Shown here: positions 9,418 to 20,809 of the stretch, one piece after another | Layout of the letters: each line of letters begins with the position of its first letter | Position numbering within the stretch: position 1 is the first letter of the stretch | Assembly (NCBI GenBank): GCA_003194525.1 | Contig: NBIV01000320.1 | Span: 18,422 to 82,421, forward strand | Length of the DNA stretch: 64,000 bases | DNA from: Gracilariopsis chorda | Taxonomy: Eukaryota; Rhodophyta; Florideophyceae; Gracilariales; Gracilariaceae | Reading direction: 5' to 3' | Made by a program: the position numbers and the translations under genes | The notes under the pieces: model-generated | What the model saw: only the letters and a program-made list of their open reading frames with translations | The model's database searches: none | What the model was told of the DNA's origin: nothing

Positions 9418-11177
9418 TTATTCGTACGGAAGGACCCGAGAGGTTGGGGGTCTGGGGTTTGTTCCGATAGCTGCAATATATCGCTTGAATCTATATTTGA
9501 TTTCGTAGTCTATAGCGCTGGAGCAGACGAGGAGAAGAATGAATAAAGTGTTAGTCACTAGTGGAGGGAAACCTCTGTGGGTTGAAAAGGCAGAAGGTTG
9601 GATGGACTCCGAAGTGACGTGCGCGAAGAAGACGGGCACAACTCGACGAAGAAGGTGCGAATGGAGATTACGATATCGTCCAGGAACAATGCTCTTCGAA
9701 GAGACTTCCAGGCCGTTGACGTAAAAATTTGTATGATGTTGGAGAGATAGTGTGGCGAATATGGGAAAAGGACTCTGTTGTTGAACGGGTGGCCTGTGAG
9801 GGCGTACGCGGCCAATCTGTCGACAAAGTAGACTGTTAGGGCGAAGAAGAATCCACCGGGAAAGAAGGCGATGGAGGCGTTCCGTATAGAACAGCTTAGG
9901 GAAGCTGGCGTTGGTAGTAGTTCGTAGGCGGCGAATATGTTTGCGTTCAGGGCGAGGAGTCCAGCTATGGCAAATCCTGGGAAACTTGCGCTGATGGTGC
10001 TCAGTCTGCCATAATGTTGAGTGGGGTTCATTGGGCAGAAAGAGAGGTAGCCGAACAACTCCTCTTGAAGGGAGAATGCAAAGTCGAACAACAAGATATG
10101 GAGTACTATCTCGATGATACTGTACAGTATGGTATATTCAGTGTCCGCTTCACAGGAGGAATGGCCGGATAGAAGGAATTTGGTGACCACTGGTTTCAAA
10201 ACACCGTAGAGAGTTCCAATGGCGAAGGAGAGGAGGGAGGTGAAAATTAGTATAGAAAGAAGACTTGCCATATGGAATGGATTGTTCGAAAGGGATTGAG
10301 AGGAACGAATGTAGTTGGATATGTGTCAAAGGTATGGGAGGTCTTGTAGTAGAAGGTGATTTTGCAAGAACCGGGGGTCAGAGGGGTTGTCGCGCAGGAG
10401 TTGGTCAATGTTGGTCATTTCGGCTTTCACTTCATCACTTAGAATGGATGCTGCGCCTGAAAGATATGACTTGTTTGTGTCCCTGCAGTACTGTAGCTTC
10501 AAGCAATTGTTGAAACGAAGGTAGGTTTTGTTGGGGAGAATGTCGAACGTGAGAGTTGCTCGAACGTCATTGTGGAGGAAGACGTATTGTTGGGAGCGAA
10601 AGTTCTCGAACAACATGTTTAGAGGTGCTAGGTCAAGGGCGGAACTGTTGATGAAGAACGGGAGAGAGAGAGAACGGGCAGGTGTCTCTGATTTTATATG
10701 CAACAGAATAGCTTTATTGAACTAGATGATGGCGACTAGATGAAGGAAGATTAAAGACAGGACCAAACGGTTGTTCTATGCGTTTTGAACGCGTTTCTGT
10801 TCATACTCAATGCACAATATTGAGAAGTGAGGACGAAGAAGATGAGAAACACTTTCTGGTAGAAGTGGTATAAGAGGTCCAGAATGTGCGCGGAAAAGGT
10901 GGAAAGGGTTATGAAGAAGAAATAATGAGGTTTATGTAAATGGGGGCTGTGGGATGGCGGTAGAGGTAAAGAATATGAGTTTATTGGACATTGAAGGGGT
11001 ACATCTGGGGTGGAGAGAGGGGGTAACGATATGAGAGAGGTTATTGGGTGGGGTAGAAATGAAAGTAAAAGCGGAAAGTGCTACATATTTTGAAATATAG
11101 TGTATGGGGGTTTTTGGAAGGGGGTAAAATGGCGGGGAAGTGAATGCGCGGGAGCAGCTGGCGCGTGAGGTTCTCAC
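9418..11177 (-). pseudogene. Polytopic membrane protein of unknown function, several in-frame stops
   Basis: One minus-strand frame stays in register from 11177 to 9558, with stops only at 10932 (TAA), 10776 (TAG), 10722 (TAG) and 10326 (TGA). The convincing coding part is about 10775-9558. It has a hydrophobic N-terminal helix (LVLSLIFLHLVAII), a hydrophilic domain with NKT and NKS glycosylation-type sites, then four membrane helices starting at MASLLSILIFTSLLSFAIG (10271). Near 9640 the frame must change by one to reach a fifth helix (LVTNTLFILLLVCSSAI) and the final stop at 9418. The segment 11177-10780 is in frame but low in complexity and may be non-coding leader. No family recognised. 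Confidence 0.45.
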
Positions 11178-11255
11178 CGGGGGCTTTCCACTTATTTCGA
11201 TCTCTACCGCTTCTTTTGATCCTTGCCGCTTTCTTTGAGCTGTGTTGTGTTTGAG

Positions 11256-12098
11256 ATGACGAGTGGCCTCGGATCGCGCAGCTGGGGACAGTTCCTTGCG
11301 GAGATTGAGGAAGCCGTGGCTGTGGGGATGCGGAAGAAGCGGGACCAGGAGGAAGCGGAGGAGGAAGGGTTGGAAGGAGTGCTTGCGTTGTGTTCTAGGG
11401 CGATGGTGAGGGAGGTGGGGAAGGAAGTGGAGAGGGGTGCGCGTGGGATGGGGAAGAAGATTGCAGCGTTTGTGGTTCGAGAGGTGGGAGTGTTGAGGGA
11501 GGAGCAGGAAAGGTTTCAGGCGCGGCTACGGGAGGTGGAGAAGTTGGTGAAGGAGGGAGGTGGAGTTGGGGAGAGTCGTGGTGGACGGCGGGGCTCACCC
11601 GTGACTCTGACGCCGAATGGTAAGATGACGGGTGGTTTTAGGTATGTGAGTGGCGATGGGATAAGCCTTGGACCTGGAGACGGGGGCTTTGATGGGGAAG
11701 TCGAGAAGGAGGGGGTACGGTTTGTGGCCGAGACTGCGGAGAGCGAGGGGGAGGTGTGCAAGGGGAGGGTTGGGGAGAACAGGCCGATAGTGAGAGAGGA
11801 CTTGAAGGGATGCGGTAAGCGTGGAGTGGGTGGAGGGAAGGAGGCGAAGAAGGGCGCTAGGAAGGGGACTCGTGGGCTTAGGAGTGTAGGAGAGGCGGTG
11901 AGGGAGGCAGAGGGAATCTTGGGTGATCAGCGCAGGAGGAGGGGGGAGCTGGATGGTAAGGTTGATGAGGAGAGGCGTTGTGGACGTTGGGGGAAGAGAG
12001 TGAAGAAGGAGAAGGAGGAGAGCTTACCGGACGACTTCTTCAAACTGACGTTCCCGGAGACGGAGACGCAGCCGCCTCTCGGTGGAGAGTGGTTTTGA
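11256..12098 (+). CDS. Intact charged coiled-coil protein of unknown function
   Basis: An uninterrupted 280-residue frame from ATG 11256 (MTSGLGSRSWGQFLAEIEEAV) to TGA 12096-12098. The first 120 residues are helical and highly charged, with a coiled-coil segment (REEQERFQARLREVEKLVKEG). A Gly-rich middle follows, then a Lys/Arg-rich part with NLS-like clusters, and a C-terminal motif PDDFFKLTFPETETQPP. It is divergent from the membrane-protein gene, with starts less than 500 bases apart. It is the only gene in the left block with no stop or frameshift. I do not recognise a family; a chromatin or scaffold role would be speculation. Confidence 0.55.
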   Translation: MTSGLGSRSWGQFLAEIEEAVAVGMRKKRDQEEAEEEGLEGVLALCSRAMVREVGKEVERGARGMGKKIAAFVVREVGVLREEQERFQARLREVEKLVKEGGGVGESRGGRRGSPVTLTPNGKMTGGFRYVSGDGISLGPGDGGFDGEVEKEGVRFVAETAESEGEVCKGRVGENRPIVREDLKGCGKRGVGGGKEAKKGARKGTRGLRSVGEAVREAEGILGDQRRRRGELDGKVDEERRCGRWGKRVKKEKEESLPDDFFKLTFPETETQPPLGGEWF

Positions 12099-12206
12099 TG
12101 GGTGTCGTCGTGATATGGGTTGGTAAGAGCGGTTCTTAAGCTCCAGACCCGTTATTCACATCTATCGAATGACATACAAAACTCCACCGTAGGATAGCGA
12201 CGTCTT

Positions 12207-14504
12207 TTGCGTTCGCTTTGCATTCATAATATGGAAGACTCTGTGCTAGAATCGAATGCGAAAAATGGCTGGCACTCTAAAAAATTAACGAAAATTACCT
12301 CTGCATTCGCGATCCGTCATTTTCTGCAGAAGTTTTGGACGACATATTTCAATCAGACCAAAGTAGCCCCAAATACTAGCGTTCCGAGAACACAGACGTA
12401 CCGACAGAAATGGAAGCAATGGCTTTCCAAGCTGGTTCCCGCTGCGCGGAAGTCTATGGCACGGGCCCAAGCCGCTTACAAGCGGGATTTTGATGCTCGC
12501 TTGCGAGGGAAACCGTCCCGGACTCGGGCGAATAACTACATCTTCATCAGGAAGGAGTACTAAAACCCGGAACGGGAGAAGCGCCATAAACTCTCGCCTG
12601 TGGCGGATGGACCATTCGAGGTCATCTCTGTGAACACCAACACTGTCGTGGTAGAGATGGGCGACACGCACGAACGGATTTCCCGTGATCGTGTTGTCCT
12701 TGCCCCTCCTCCCTCGTCAGAGGTAGTCCTGGATCCAGGTGACCCCATTTCTTCGTACTCTGCAACACCGGAATCATCCGGGAGTACTAGGCCTACGTTA
12801 CTACCACACCCCAGCCGGGGACTTTCAGACCTACCGACCCTGTCGGACTCACCGGCTCAGCCGGGTAATTCGGGCCTTTCAGCGCCCGCCCCTACCACGC
12901 CCGCCCCACTGGCGCGCATTTATACCCGCCAGGCGGGGAATTTTATCCCTTATCCCGCCGCTCCGTCTAAGGAGGGGGAGGAGAACACTCGTTTTCTAGG
13001 AACGATATCGCCGTCGCAACGGGAAACACACCGTAACATACGGAACACTGACCGTTGAGCACGGAGTATGTCACGCGACACTAATCCCCCGTTCTCGGGC
13101 AATGCTGTGCCACAGGAACCAGACGCGGAGGCCCCGCAAAAGCGGCAAATACACCGTTTGTCACGGGAAAACGAGAAGCCTCCCTCCAATACCGCAGCAG
13201 CGGAAATGCAATCGCCCGATCCATCCCCGGAAGCATCGCCACAAACGCGGGAAATATACAGTGCTACACGGGAAGTTGAAGCGCGACTACCGCACACCCC
13301 TGTCAGGGAAGGATCCTCGATAAGGGAGTATGGTGACGATTGCCCCCAATCCCCTGAGCAGAGCGATGCATCGAAGCCGCCATTTGCGGAAGCCCCCGCG
13401 GAAGCGGTTCATTTAGGTCCAGCAGACCCGCGCCCCGCGCCCTGCGGAGAAGAGGCGTCTACATACGCCAGCTTCACAGGGAAATACCCACACCCATATC
13501 AGGGAAAAAGGCAGCCAAGCCGCAGTCGAAGCCTCAGGCCCAGGCGCGCAAGCACTGGAAACACATCCCGTCGTTGACGGAATGGAAGCCCCCGCTCCGG
13601 GGAATAATTTTCGCCAACTTCCGCAACGCTGCGGCGCAGGACCGAGGAACTCAGGAAAAACGCGCGCCCTCGCACGCTCGAAACTGGTCGTACCGGACGC
13701 TGGCCCCCCTCATGGAGACGGTGCACCGCGCTTAGCGGCAATCCCCCTGAAAAGGGTGTCATCGGCACCTGCCCGGCACCCCACAAAGGGAAATTTGTAC
13801 CAAAATACCGGTGTACCGGAGTTAGCCCCAGGCCACACGTCAGTAACCGGGGACACAACGGCGTTGCCGGAACGTATGGTGCAGAGCGCTCGTGCACCTG
13901 GCAGGGAGGCGGAACGCTTACCAATCGCCGTGTCGCACGGGACCCCGCAGGGGATATCGCAAACGCCGTTCCCGCATACGTGGCAAAGAACCTGCAAGCT
14001 CGCTTTTTGCGAAGAAGACCGCACTTGCGGAGTTCAAGTCCCCCGCCTACTGGGGGTTCGCCCGCCCTACCGTGATGACGGGAACAACGACGCCCCTCTG
14101 GGGAATGACATGCCCGTGAAAACCGTGACGCCACACACCCTCTTGAGGGATATCTTCCCGCATGAGCAGTGGCCACTACGACAGCGCTCGGCAACGCCGG
14201 AGACATCGCCGACAACCCGGATGGGGGGCAACATACCGCACAGCGAGCAACCCTCGCAAGGGAGTACAACCACCACCGGCACGGCCGGCAGGTCTATGAA
14301 CGAGAGTTCGTAGTAGACCGACTTGTCGGACACACCTGGGACCAGGATGGTATTCTACAATACCGCGTCCGCTGCTACGGGTATGACCCCAGTGGGGATA
14401 CGTGGGAGCCAATCGAACACCTCCCACGGTCACAGGTCGTGCGATACCACAGTCAAACGGGAGCTGCAGCCTCAGCTACGCTGGCTAATGCCCAAGTCGG
14501 GTAA
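12207..14504 (+). pseudogene. Ty3/gypsy chromovirus integrase C-terminus, long linker and chromodomain
   Basis: From about 12385 the translation matches the end of a gypsy integrase: KRDFDARLRGKPSRTRANNY, then a TAA at 12561, then KRHKLSPVADGPFEVISVNT and the SRDRVVLAPPP strand. A Pro/Ser/Arg-rich linker of roughly 500 residues follows. Part lies in frame 0 (12600-13577) and part in an open 243-codon frame 1 (13582-14313), so at least two frame changes are present. A chromodomain ends the protein: EREFVVDRLVGHTWDQDG, QYRVRCYGYDPSGDTWEPIE, LPRSQVVRYH (about 14290-14450). The 5' part of the element (gag to IN core) is absent, so this is a truncated copy. The first 180 bases do not look like integrase and may be host sequence. 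Confidence 0.75.
13018..13275 (+). repeat. Degenerate tandem repeat in the linker, three copies about 105-120 bp apart
   Basis: Three related segments begin near 13019, 13141 and 13247. They encode RETHRNIRNT, RQIHRLSREN and REIYSATREV, each around a GGGAAA-type DNA core followed by a second CACGGGAA-type core. They suggest internal duplication of the integrase-chromodomain linker. Confidence 0.45.
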
Positions 14505-14747
14505 CGTTGCCCTGCGAGCGGAGGGCGATAGGAAAGGATACCAAGGCAAGGTCCGTCGAAGACGGGGAACTCAAACGAGAATCACCGTTCTAAACGGGAA
14601 CGTTTATTCAAGGGAGCAGCTAGCTCCCCACAACACTATACTACAATAGCTGGAAATGCCAGGAAAGAAGAACCTGAGACGGCGCAAGCGCTTTTATCAC
14701 CGATTTTCGTCTGGGAACCCTCCGCGTCCGCGGTCGTTTTCCCGTCT

Positions 14748-15320
14748 TAGGGGGGGGATATGTAGTGCAACGCCCTCAGGGAGGGATTCTTGGTACTTGA
14801 TCGTTTTCCCGATATTATCGGTTGTGTAGTGTGTATATGAACTACGCCCCACAATGGTGGGTATGGACACGTGGGACACGGTTTTGGGTCAATTGGCGGT
14901 TGGCCACAGTAGTGGATGTTGCCACGAAATGTGGAGTATTTTAGTTAATATTATTTATTATTTTCACACCTATTTCTGGGAAGCTAGTACTTAGTGCGAC
15001 GGCGCACTGCCTTCGCACCAGTAAACCTTCCCCAACAAGGGACCCCAACCTGGGGAATTGGCTCTAGTTGTTACCGCTTGCGCGCGTGCTCTACTCCTCC
15101 TTGGAGGGAAACGCCGTGAACCACCGGACATCTTACCCCCTTGCACATCTAAAGAAGCCCATCCTTGGGAGTATAATTGTTCCAATCACATTGGTGTTTC
15201 GCCCTGTATACGGAGTCCTGTCCACCGGCATTGCCGTATTTGTTCGTCGCTCTCGCGACTCACTTCGCCCACTCTTCCTCCTCTTCGCCCTTTCTTCTTC
15301 CGCTTTTTAGGGTAGTACCT
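14748..15320 (+). repeat. Polypurine tract and 3' LTR of the chromovirus (right end uncertain)
   Basis: A run of seven to eight G after CTTA (about 14748-14760) forms a polypurine tract directly before TGTAGTGCAACG at 14761, the expected TG start of an LTR, about 250 bases after the chromodomain stop. I cannot define the CA end because no second copy of this LTR is recognisable in the window; 15320 is a guess. Confidence 0.45.
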
Positions 15321-15612
15321 CCCGCTATCTGCGGCCCTCGTGTGCGCATCCGCTCACACACCACCACTTACGTGGAATTATACCTCTACTGAGGATCACA
15401 CCCCGCTCACGCTGATACCGATTCTTCGCCTTCACCTCCCTGCGCAATTCACGACAGGTGTCCCTGTTCTTACAAACCGGCTTCGCCGTGACACCTCTGG
15501 GAAGGCTCTAACCAACTGGGTTCACCTCGTGAGAGGAAGATCCCGGACGTCTTTCGGTGTTTTTTCCCCTTTGGGCCATTGCAACACAGCCGAATCCGTA
15601 GTCTCAAACAAA

Positions 15613-16714
15613 TCAGAGCGATTGCAAGCGTACTGGACGTTGTTTCCATCCGCATTCGTTGTTTTGGCCTGGAGCAAAGATATCGATTGTGATCTCTCCT
15701 CCAATTAAAAAAGCTCTAGCCAGCTGGCGTTTCAGATGAATCGGTGTATGGTCAGTTTCTCTCTCAGCTTGGGCACACTGGACCAGTTCAGGGTATGAAA
15801 TTTTCGGTTTATCCTCACGGGGTTGAGCCAGGAGCTCGTACTGCGGGATCCAATCCATCAACCAACATTTTATACCGCTCTTTTGCGGAATACAGATTAA
15901 GACAGAGATGAAACGCTTTATTCAATCGGGTTGAATAGACCGTTTTGGTTTCACCAGATTTCTGTTTTGTATCGCTTTGAGCAATTATTGCCGTATGGAT
16001 GGTCTTTCCCGTAGTGTATGATCCGCCAAGGAATTGAACCGTTTCCTGTCAGCAGTCTACTCCTCCTTCCAAGGCTTTTGAGGTTTCGCAGACGGAAATA
16101 GACGTATCTTCAGCCGTAAGTGCTAGGAAATACGGTAATGCGAGATACTCTTAGGCTTCACTCATGCAGAGTATGCCAGCCTCTTGAAATGATTTGGTTA
16201 GGAAGTCGAGCACCAGAAGTAGATCTTCTCCTGAGAAGTAACTAAATTGAAAAGTAATATTCATGCGTGTGAGGCAATCCCTAACCTTGCCGCTACCTCT
16301 TGCCCACCACGTAGATGAGGAATCATCGAATCTATAATAATAATACAATAATAATTTCGGATAAAGCAAAGTCGTTGGTAGACTTTAACTCTTTGAGTCC
16401 CAGGTGACACTTACGTTCTCGCGAGACAGAATTTCTCCCTGACTAGTGTAAGTCACCTTAGACTTCATTGCACAGTAATTCTTTCGTTCATCATCGGAAT
16501 CCGATGAGTCCGACGATGAGTACGCTACGCAGCGATCGGAATCAAAATCTGACAGACCCGAATCAATGTAGTGAACGTTTTTTGGATTTACGAGCCTGTC
16601 AGTTATTCGAGCGGCGAATTGGATCGATAGAGACGAACTCGTTTTCTGCTTCCACGGACGCTTCTGTATCCTTGCAAATAATCTCTTCCAACGTATCCAG
16701 ACGAAAATGCACAC
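15613..16714 (-). pseudogene. Gypsy gag remnant (minus strand)
   Basis: Read on the minus strand, the pieces FSYFSGEDLLLVLDFL (about 16250), GGVDC, ETKTVYSTRLNKAF and the following text align with the plus-strand gag at 18.6-19.2 kb: YFTGEEPSMVLVFVSTF, GGVTCWPEAVQ, ETKTDYSVRPNKAFDCFGN. Upstream is a Ser/Asp-rich stretch (SDFDSDRCVAYSSSDSSDS). Many stops and frameshifts are present. It belongs to the same gypsy gag family as the copies at 18.2 and 31.4 kb. Confidence 0.6.
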
Positions 16715-18240
16715 GTTTCACGGCCACCTGAAAGGATTGAAAAGATTCTTGTAGTCCTTCACAAACTTTTATGTGGCACACAGACATTTCAAAATAGAGT
16801 TCACATTTCAAAGTAAGAGTCAAATATCTACCAGTAAATCCCGAGCGTGGGCATTTTCGACTTTTTGACGAAGGTCGTTTACCTCTTGGAGGAGAAACAC
16901 ATGAGTCAGTTTAGAGAGGTGCATCACGGACTCCAGTCGAGCAAACTAAGCTGACTCCATACGGGGCTGAGATGCAGACGATATTTCCACCACTAGGCTT
17001 GATACCCCCCGGTTTATAGCCTGTGAGAAAGACGGAATAAAGGGCGTTCTTTGCGTATTCCAACCAACTTCATTGCGGTCCAAACGTTCTGGAACGGTTG
17101 TCCGCGTGTGCGGTGCATCCAATGGGAGTATACCAACAGCATCTGTAAAACAAATCCGAGAACTCGGGGCTGGTGGCGACATACGGCATGCCAATCAGCC
17201 GAGCGTTTGGAACTTCAATGAACTCAAATCAGAGGTTTCCAAAGAAGTAGGAAAACACAATGATCGTGATAGCTTCTTTAAAATAACTGGAACGGCACAA
17301 AATTGCACAAAGAGATCAACCCAGTTGTAGTTACACCAGTTCTAGGTCGAGAACTTACTTCTGGATCAATAGCTATAGGTGGGAGATCCTCTCAAGTTGT
17401 TCGAGGTCTTGCACTCTTGCGGTGTAGGCCCAACCTCAGGGCCCTCCATATCACACGTTGCTCTGGTGTAAAACCGAGGTGGATTCTGGGTATACTGACG
17501 GACTTGTGACCGAGAATTGGGTTAGCAGCTGGTCACCTTAGTTCACAGGTCCATGTGAGCGGTATTCTGGTCCACGGAGAATCCAGAGGGAAAAGAAGAA
17601 AAGGAGGAAAGAACCAAGGAAATGGGTACAGCTCGGCAGGTCATGCGGAAAGCAGAAAGAAACCCGGCGGTGGGGGTGTTGCATATTCAGCCAGCACGGC
17701 AGACCTCATTACTGAGTCAAACGAATATCTGCTCCCACAACATAAAGTAACCAGTACGGGAAAAACAGTGAGCACTGATCAAACCCACGGGTTGAGACAG
17801 ACTAACGGTTCTGTTTGATACTGTGCGGGTAAGTACAACGAAACCGAACGCGGTGACACTCCAAGAGGGAGCTAGTCACCTGTGCAGGCGATAAACTCAG
17901 AGCAGAATCACAGCTTAACTTTACGTTAAGGTGAAATTGCAGGGCCGACCTCCCTTAATTACTATGCGGTCATAAGAAAACTAAGAACCCTAATTTTATA
18001 GCGTGTAACACGTGTGGTCCACACGTTTGTGTCATTGGGCGGCAACAGCGGCCACGGTGGAACACAAAACGTTTGAATCAAGCCATACATGAATAAGATC
18101 CGTACGCTTAGCACTCGTTCATGTATTCCATATATCATAGTAATCACCCATGAAGGTTCCAAAAATTCCAAATAGAAAGCATGTCGAACTTCACCCAAAA
18201 TGTCCAAGGGTCAAATTGTACCTGAGGTGAGCTGGTGCAA
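16715..18240. other. Spacer between two head-to-head gag remnants
   Basis: Contains short open frames with no recognisable domain (for example 17073-17330 and 17555-17818, the latter Lys/Gly-rich and gag-like). It probably holds eroded leader or LTR sequence of one or both flanking gypsy copies, but I cannot identify LTR ends or a primer-binding site. Confidence 0.4.
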
Positions 18241-18249
18241 CTTTGGTAC

Positions 18250-19188
18250 TAAATCATTAATGATCCTCCTCGCCTAGAGATTATGCACATAAAAATTGCT
18301 CTACAGAAACACAAATGAAATAATTCAGACTCTGAATCTACAAAAACGTGGGACTCATCCCAAAACGGTTCGGATGGTTCTACTTCCTCTGAATCCGACT
18401 CGCACGACGAGCGATGAGGCCGCTCTGCCCACTCAAAACTGTCATGCACCACCAAAGTTTTGATTCAGACCGGCCAAAAGGGGAGAAGACACCCTGATCT
18501 CAGAGAAATAAAAACGATGCATCCATTGTATCGGAAACAAATGTCATACTGCTAGTATCAGCTCGAGGATTTCTCTTTAGGACATACGCCCCGTGCAAGG
18601 TTCGAGTTTAAAGAATGCATAAAACGTATGCACCTCTCACTGCAAAACCACTATTTCACTGGAGAAGAGCCAAGTATGGTGTTGGTATTTGTTTCCACCT
18701 TCGTCGCCGAAGCAACTATTCTCGTTATGAATGAAGTACAGGCCCATTTGGCATTAATATATTTCTTATGGGGAGTGGCGGAGCACCACTACACTTCTGT
18801 CAGAAGATCATCTCGTTCCTCTGAGGGGGGAGTGACCTGCTGGCCAGAGGCTGTGCAATGTCTATTGCGCTTTTACCCTACGAACACAGCCGTTGAGAGG
18901 ACTGCCCTCGCTTTGCTAAATACACCTCAGCTCTTATGCGAGACTAAAACTGATTATTCAGTGCGCCCTAACAAGGCCTTCGACTGTTTTGGGAATGTTT
19001 ACCCTGCTGGAGATCGTTTTACCATGCTCATCAATGGCATCCATCTGGAAATGAGGAGTTTTGTCACCTGTTACCAAGAAGAAACGAGGAGGATTACCTG
19101 CTCCGAGCCTGTCCAACACGCTCGAGTGGGAGGAGACGCACTTCTTGCAAGAACTCTAAACATCTGTCTAGACCCGCCAAGCCGTTGA
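18250..19188 (+). pseudogene. Gypsy gag remnant (plus strand)
   Basis: The best-preserved part is 18628-19188 (186 codons). It has the gag capsid-like text YFTGEEPSMVLVFVSTFVAE, EVQAHLALIYFLWGVAE, GGVTCWPEAVQCLLRFYPTN and NKAFDCFGNVYPAGDRF. An acidic Ser/Asp-rich stretch precedes it from about 18300, with stops. It matches the minus-strand copy at 15.6-16.7 kb. It is likely the gag of the plus-strand element whose RT and integrase lie at 20.8-23.8 kb. Confidence 0.65.
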
Positions 19189-20800
19189 TGATCGAGAGTG
19201 ACTCCTCATCCGCCTCGCTTCTAGCGGATAGAAACTCTAAGAGTTATACATGACGTTGCATCTATCATAGGTTGATGGTGTGCCTATACCAACCACGGAC
19301 TTACCATCAACGATTGAGCGAATGTATGAGAACGCACAGGACAACCCTGTCTTATACGTGGGGAACATCCACTTTCAGCGACCATCAATCCCGTTTATGA
19401 GCGGTCAATCTCTTTACCAATAACCTGGATGGACCGAAATCCGCCCTGTGTTGTGCTTCTGCAATGATCTGGGTGTTACCCGGGGCGTGGCGGTGCTGGC
19501 TCTAATTTGCCACCTTTGTAACTTCCATGCTCACCGATTAATATGGCCAAGGTGGTGGCGAAGTACGGAGCTCTCAGTCCAGATTCGAAAGGTTTCGTAC
19601 CGACGGCATCCTATCCCTGTGCTAGAACGGACTTCTTGCATGCCCTGCCACACAATCCGTGTGCGCGGCTGGCTTCGATTACCATTACTATTTATAACGT
19701 GTAACCGTCCGATGCAGCCACCGCTTATGGGGATAAAAAACCAACCTCTGGATTGCGGCCTTCGTGTTCAAGGATCCTGGACCACCGCCTAAGTTTGCCA
19801 CCTTCTAGGACAAACAAGTGATGCAGTCTCCCCTTCCGGAAGGGTGTTGTCAGAAATAAGGCTCTTGACGCCCAAAGAGTCGCCGCCTCGCTCCCTGTGA
19901 GAATCCTTTGGAGGAATTAAACCACTCACGACTTCTATGCACATAATTTTGTGCTGCGTCCCCCATTGAAAATGAATGAAAACCCCCGGGTGCAGCATAG
20001 ATTCTTACCCATGGCCAACCACAGCTACCAAGTTTATGACTAAATTGCCCTTAACATTCTTTTTACGGTGAGATTTCTAACAGTCTAAGACAAAAGCGGA
20101 GGCACCAATTTCATCGTAGAAACCTCGTTACCCCCGCAGTTGCAACCTCGTTTCCGCTCCAAATCAGTCCCTGACGTTGCAGTTGCGAACCATAATCCGT
20201 TAAAACCGGTGAATATCGTCGACTTAGTCGAGCAGTTTGGCACCTCTGTGATGGAGCTTGACTTTATTGTTTGTCTGTCATGAGCCGCTCCAGTTATAAT
20301 GGGATGTAATTACTGCGACAGATTTGTCGACACAGTCAGGCTCTGCCTTAGGCGTGTGGAACTCGACATCTGATCATCGCTCCCGAGTATCCGTCGCCCG
20401 CTGCATCGTGCTTTGCAGAATCGAGTCACACTAAATGCTGCGCAGGAACCACCATTCGCGTCCCACAAGTCTACTAAACTAGTTGCTGCCTCTGTTTCTA
20501 TACCGCCTGAATTCCAAGTCTAGGCCCAAGTCTTTTGCTGTCAACATTAGCTTCAGGTTATTCACCCTCTTTCCTCGTTATACGAGAAATGCCAGCTCAC
20601 TCTGGCAAACAGAATTGCTCACGTTACGATGCTCCTTTTCAGATACTCACTACCAAACTTGTTCAACGCTCCCAGTATCTAGTGAAGTACCAAGTAAATG
20701 GAAGCGTAACCCCGCACCCAAATTGGGAATCTACCAACGAAGATGACAACCAACAACGTTCTCGGAATTGCCGCCCCTTCTGAGGAAATGACCCCTATTC
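19189..20800 (+). other. Eroded gypsy interior (expected protease region)
   Basis: It lies between gag and RT remnants of the same strand, where nucleocapsid and protease would be. I find no clear CCHC knuckle or D-S/T-G motif in any frame, so decay is advanced or part has been lost. Confidence 0.35.
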
Positions 20801-20809
20801 CCACGAGCT

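Noticed and set aside
11395..11761. Minus-strand Pro/Ser-rich ORFs opposite the coiled-coil gene
   Set aside because: Antisense shadows of a Gly/Glu-rich reading frame; composition follows from the real gene.
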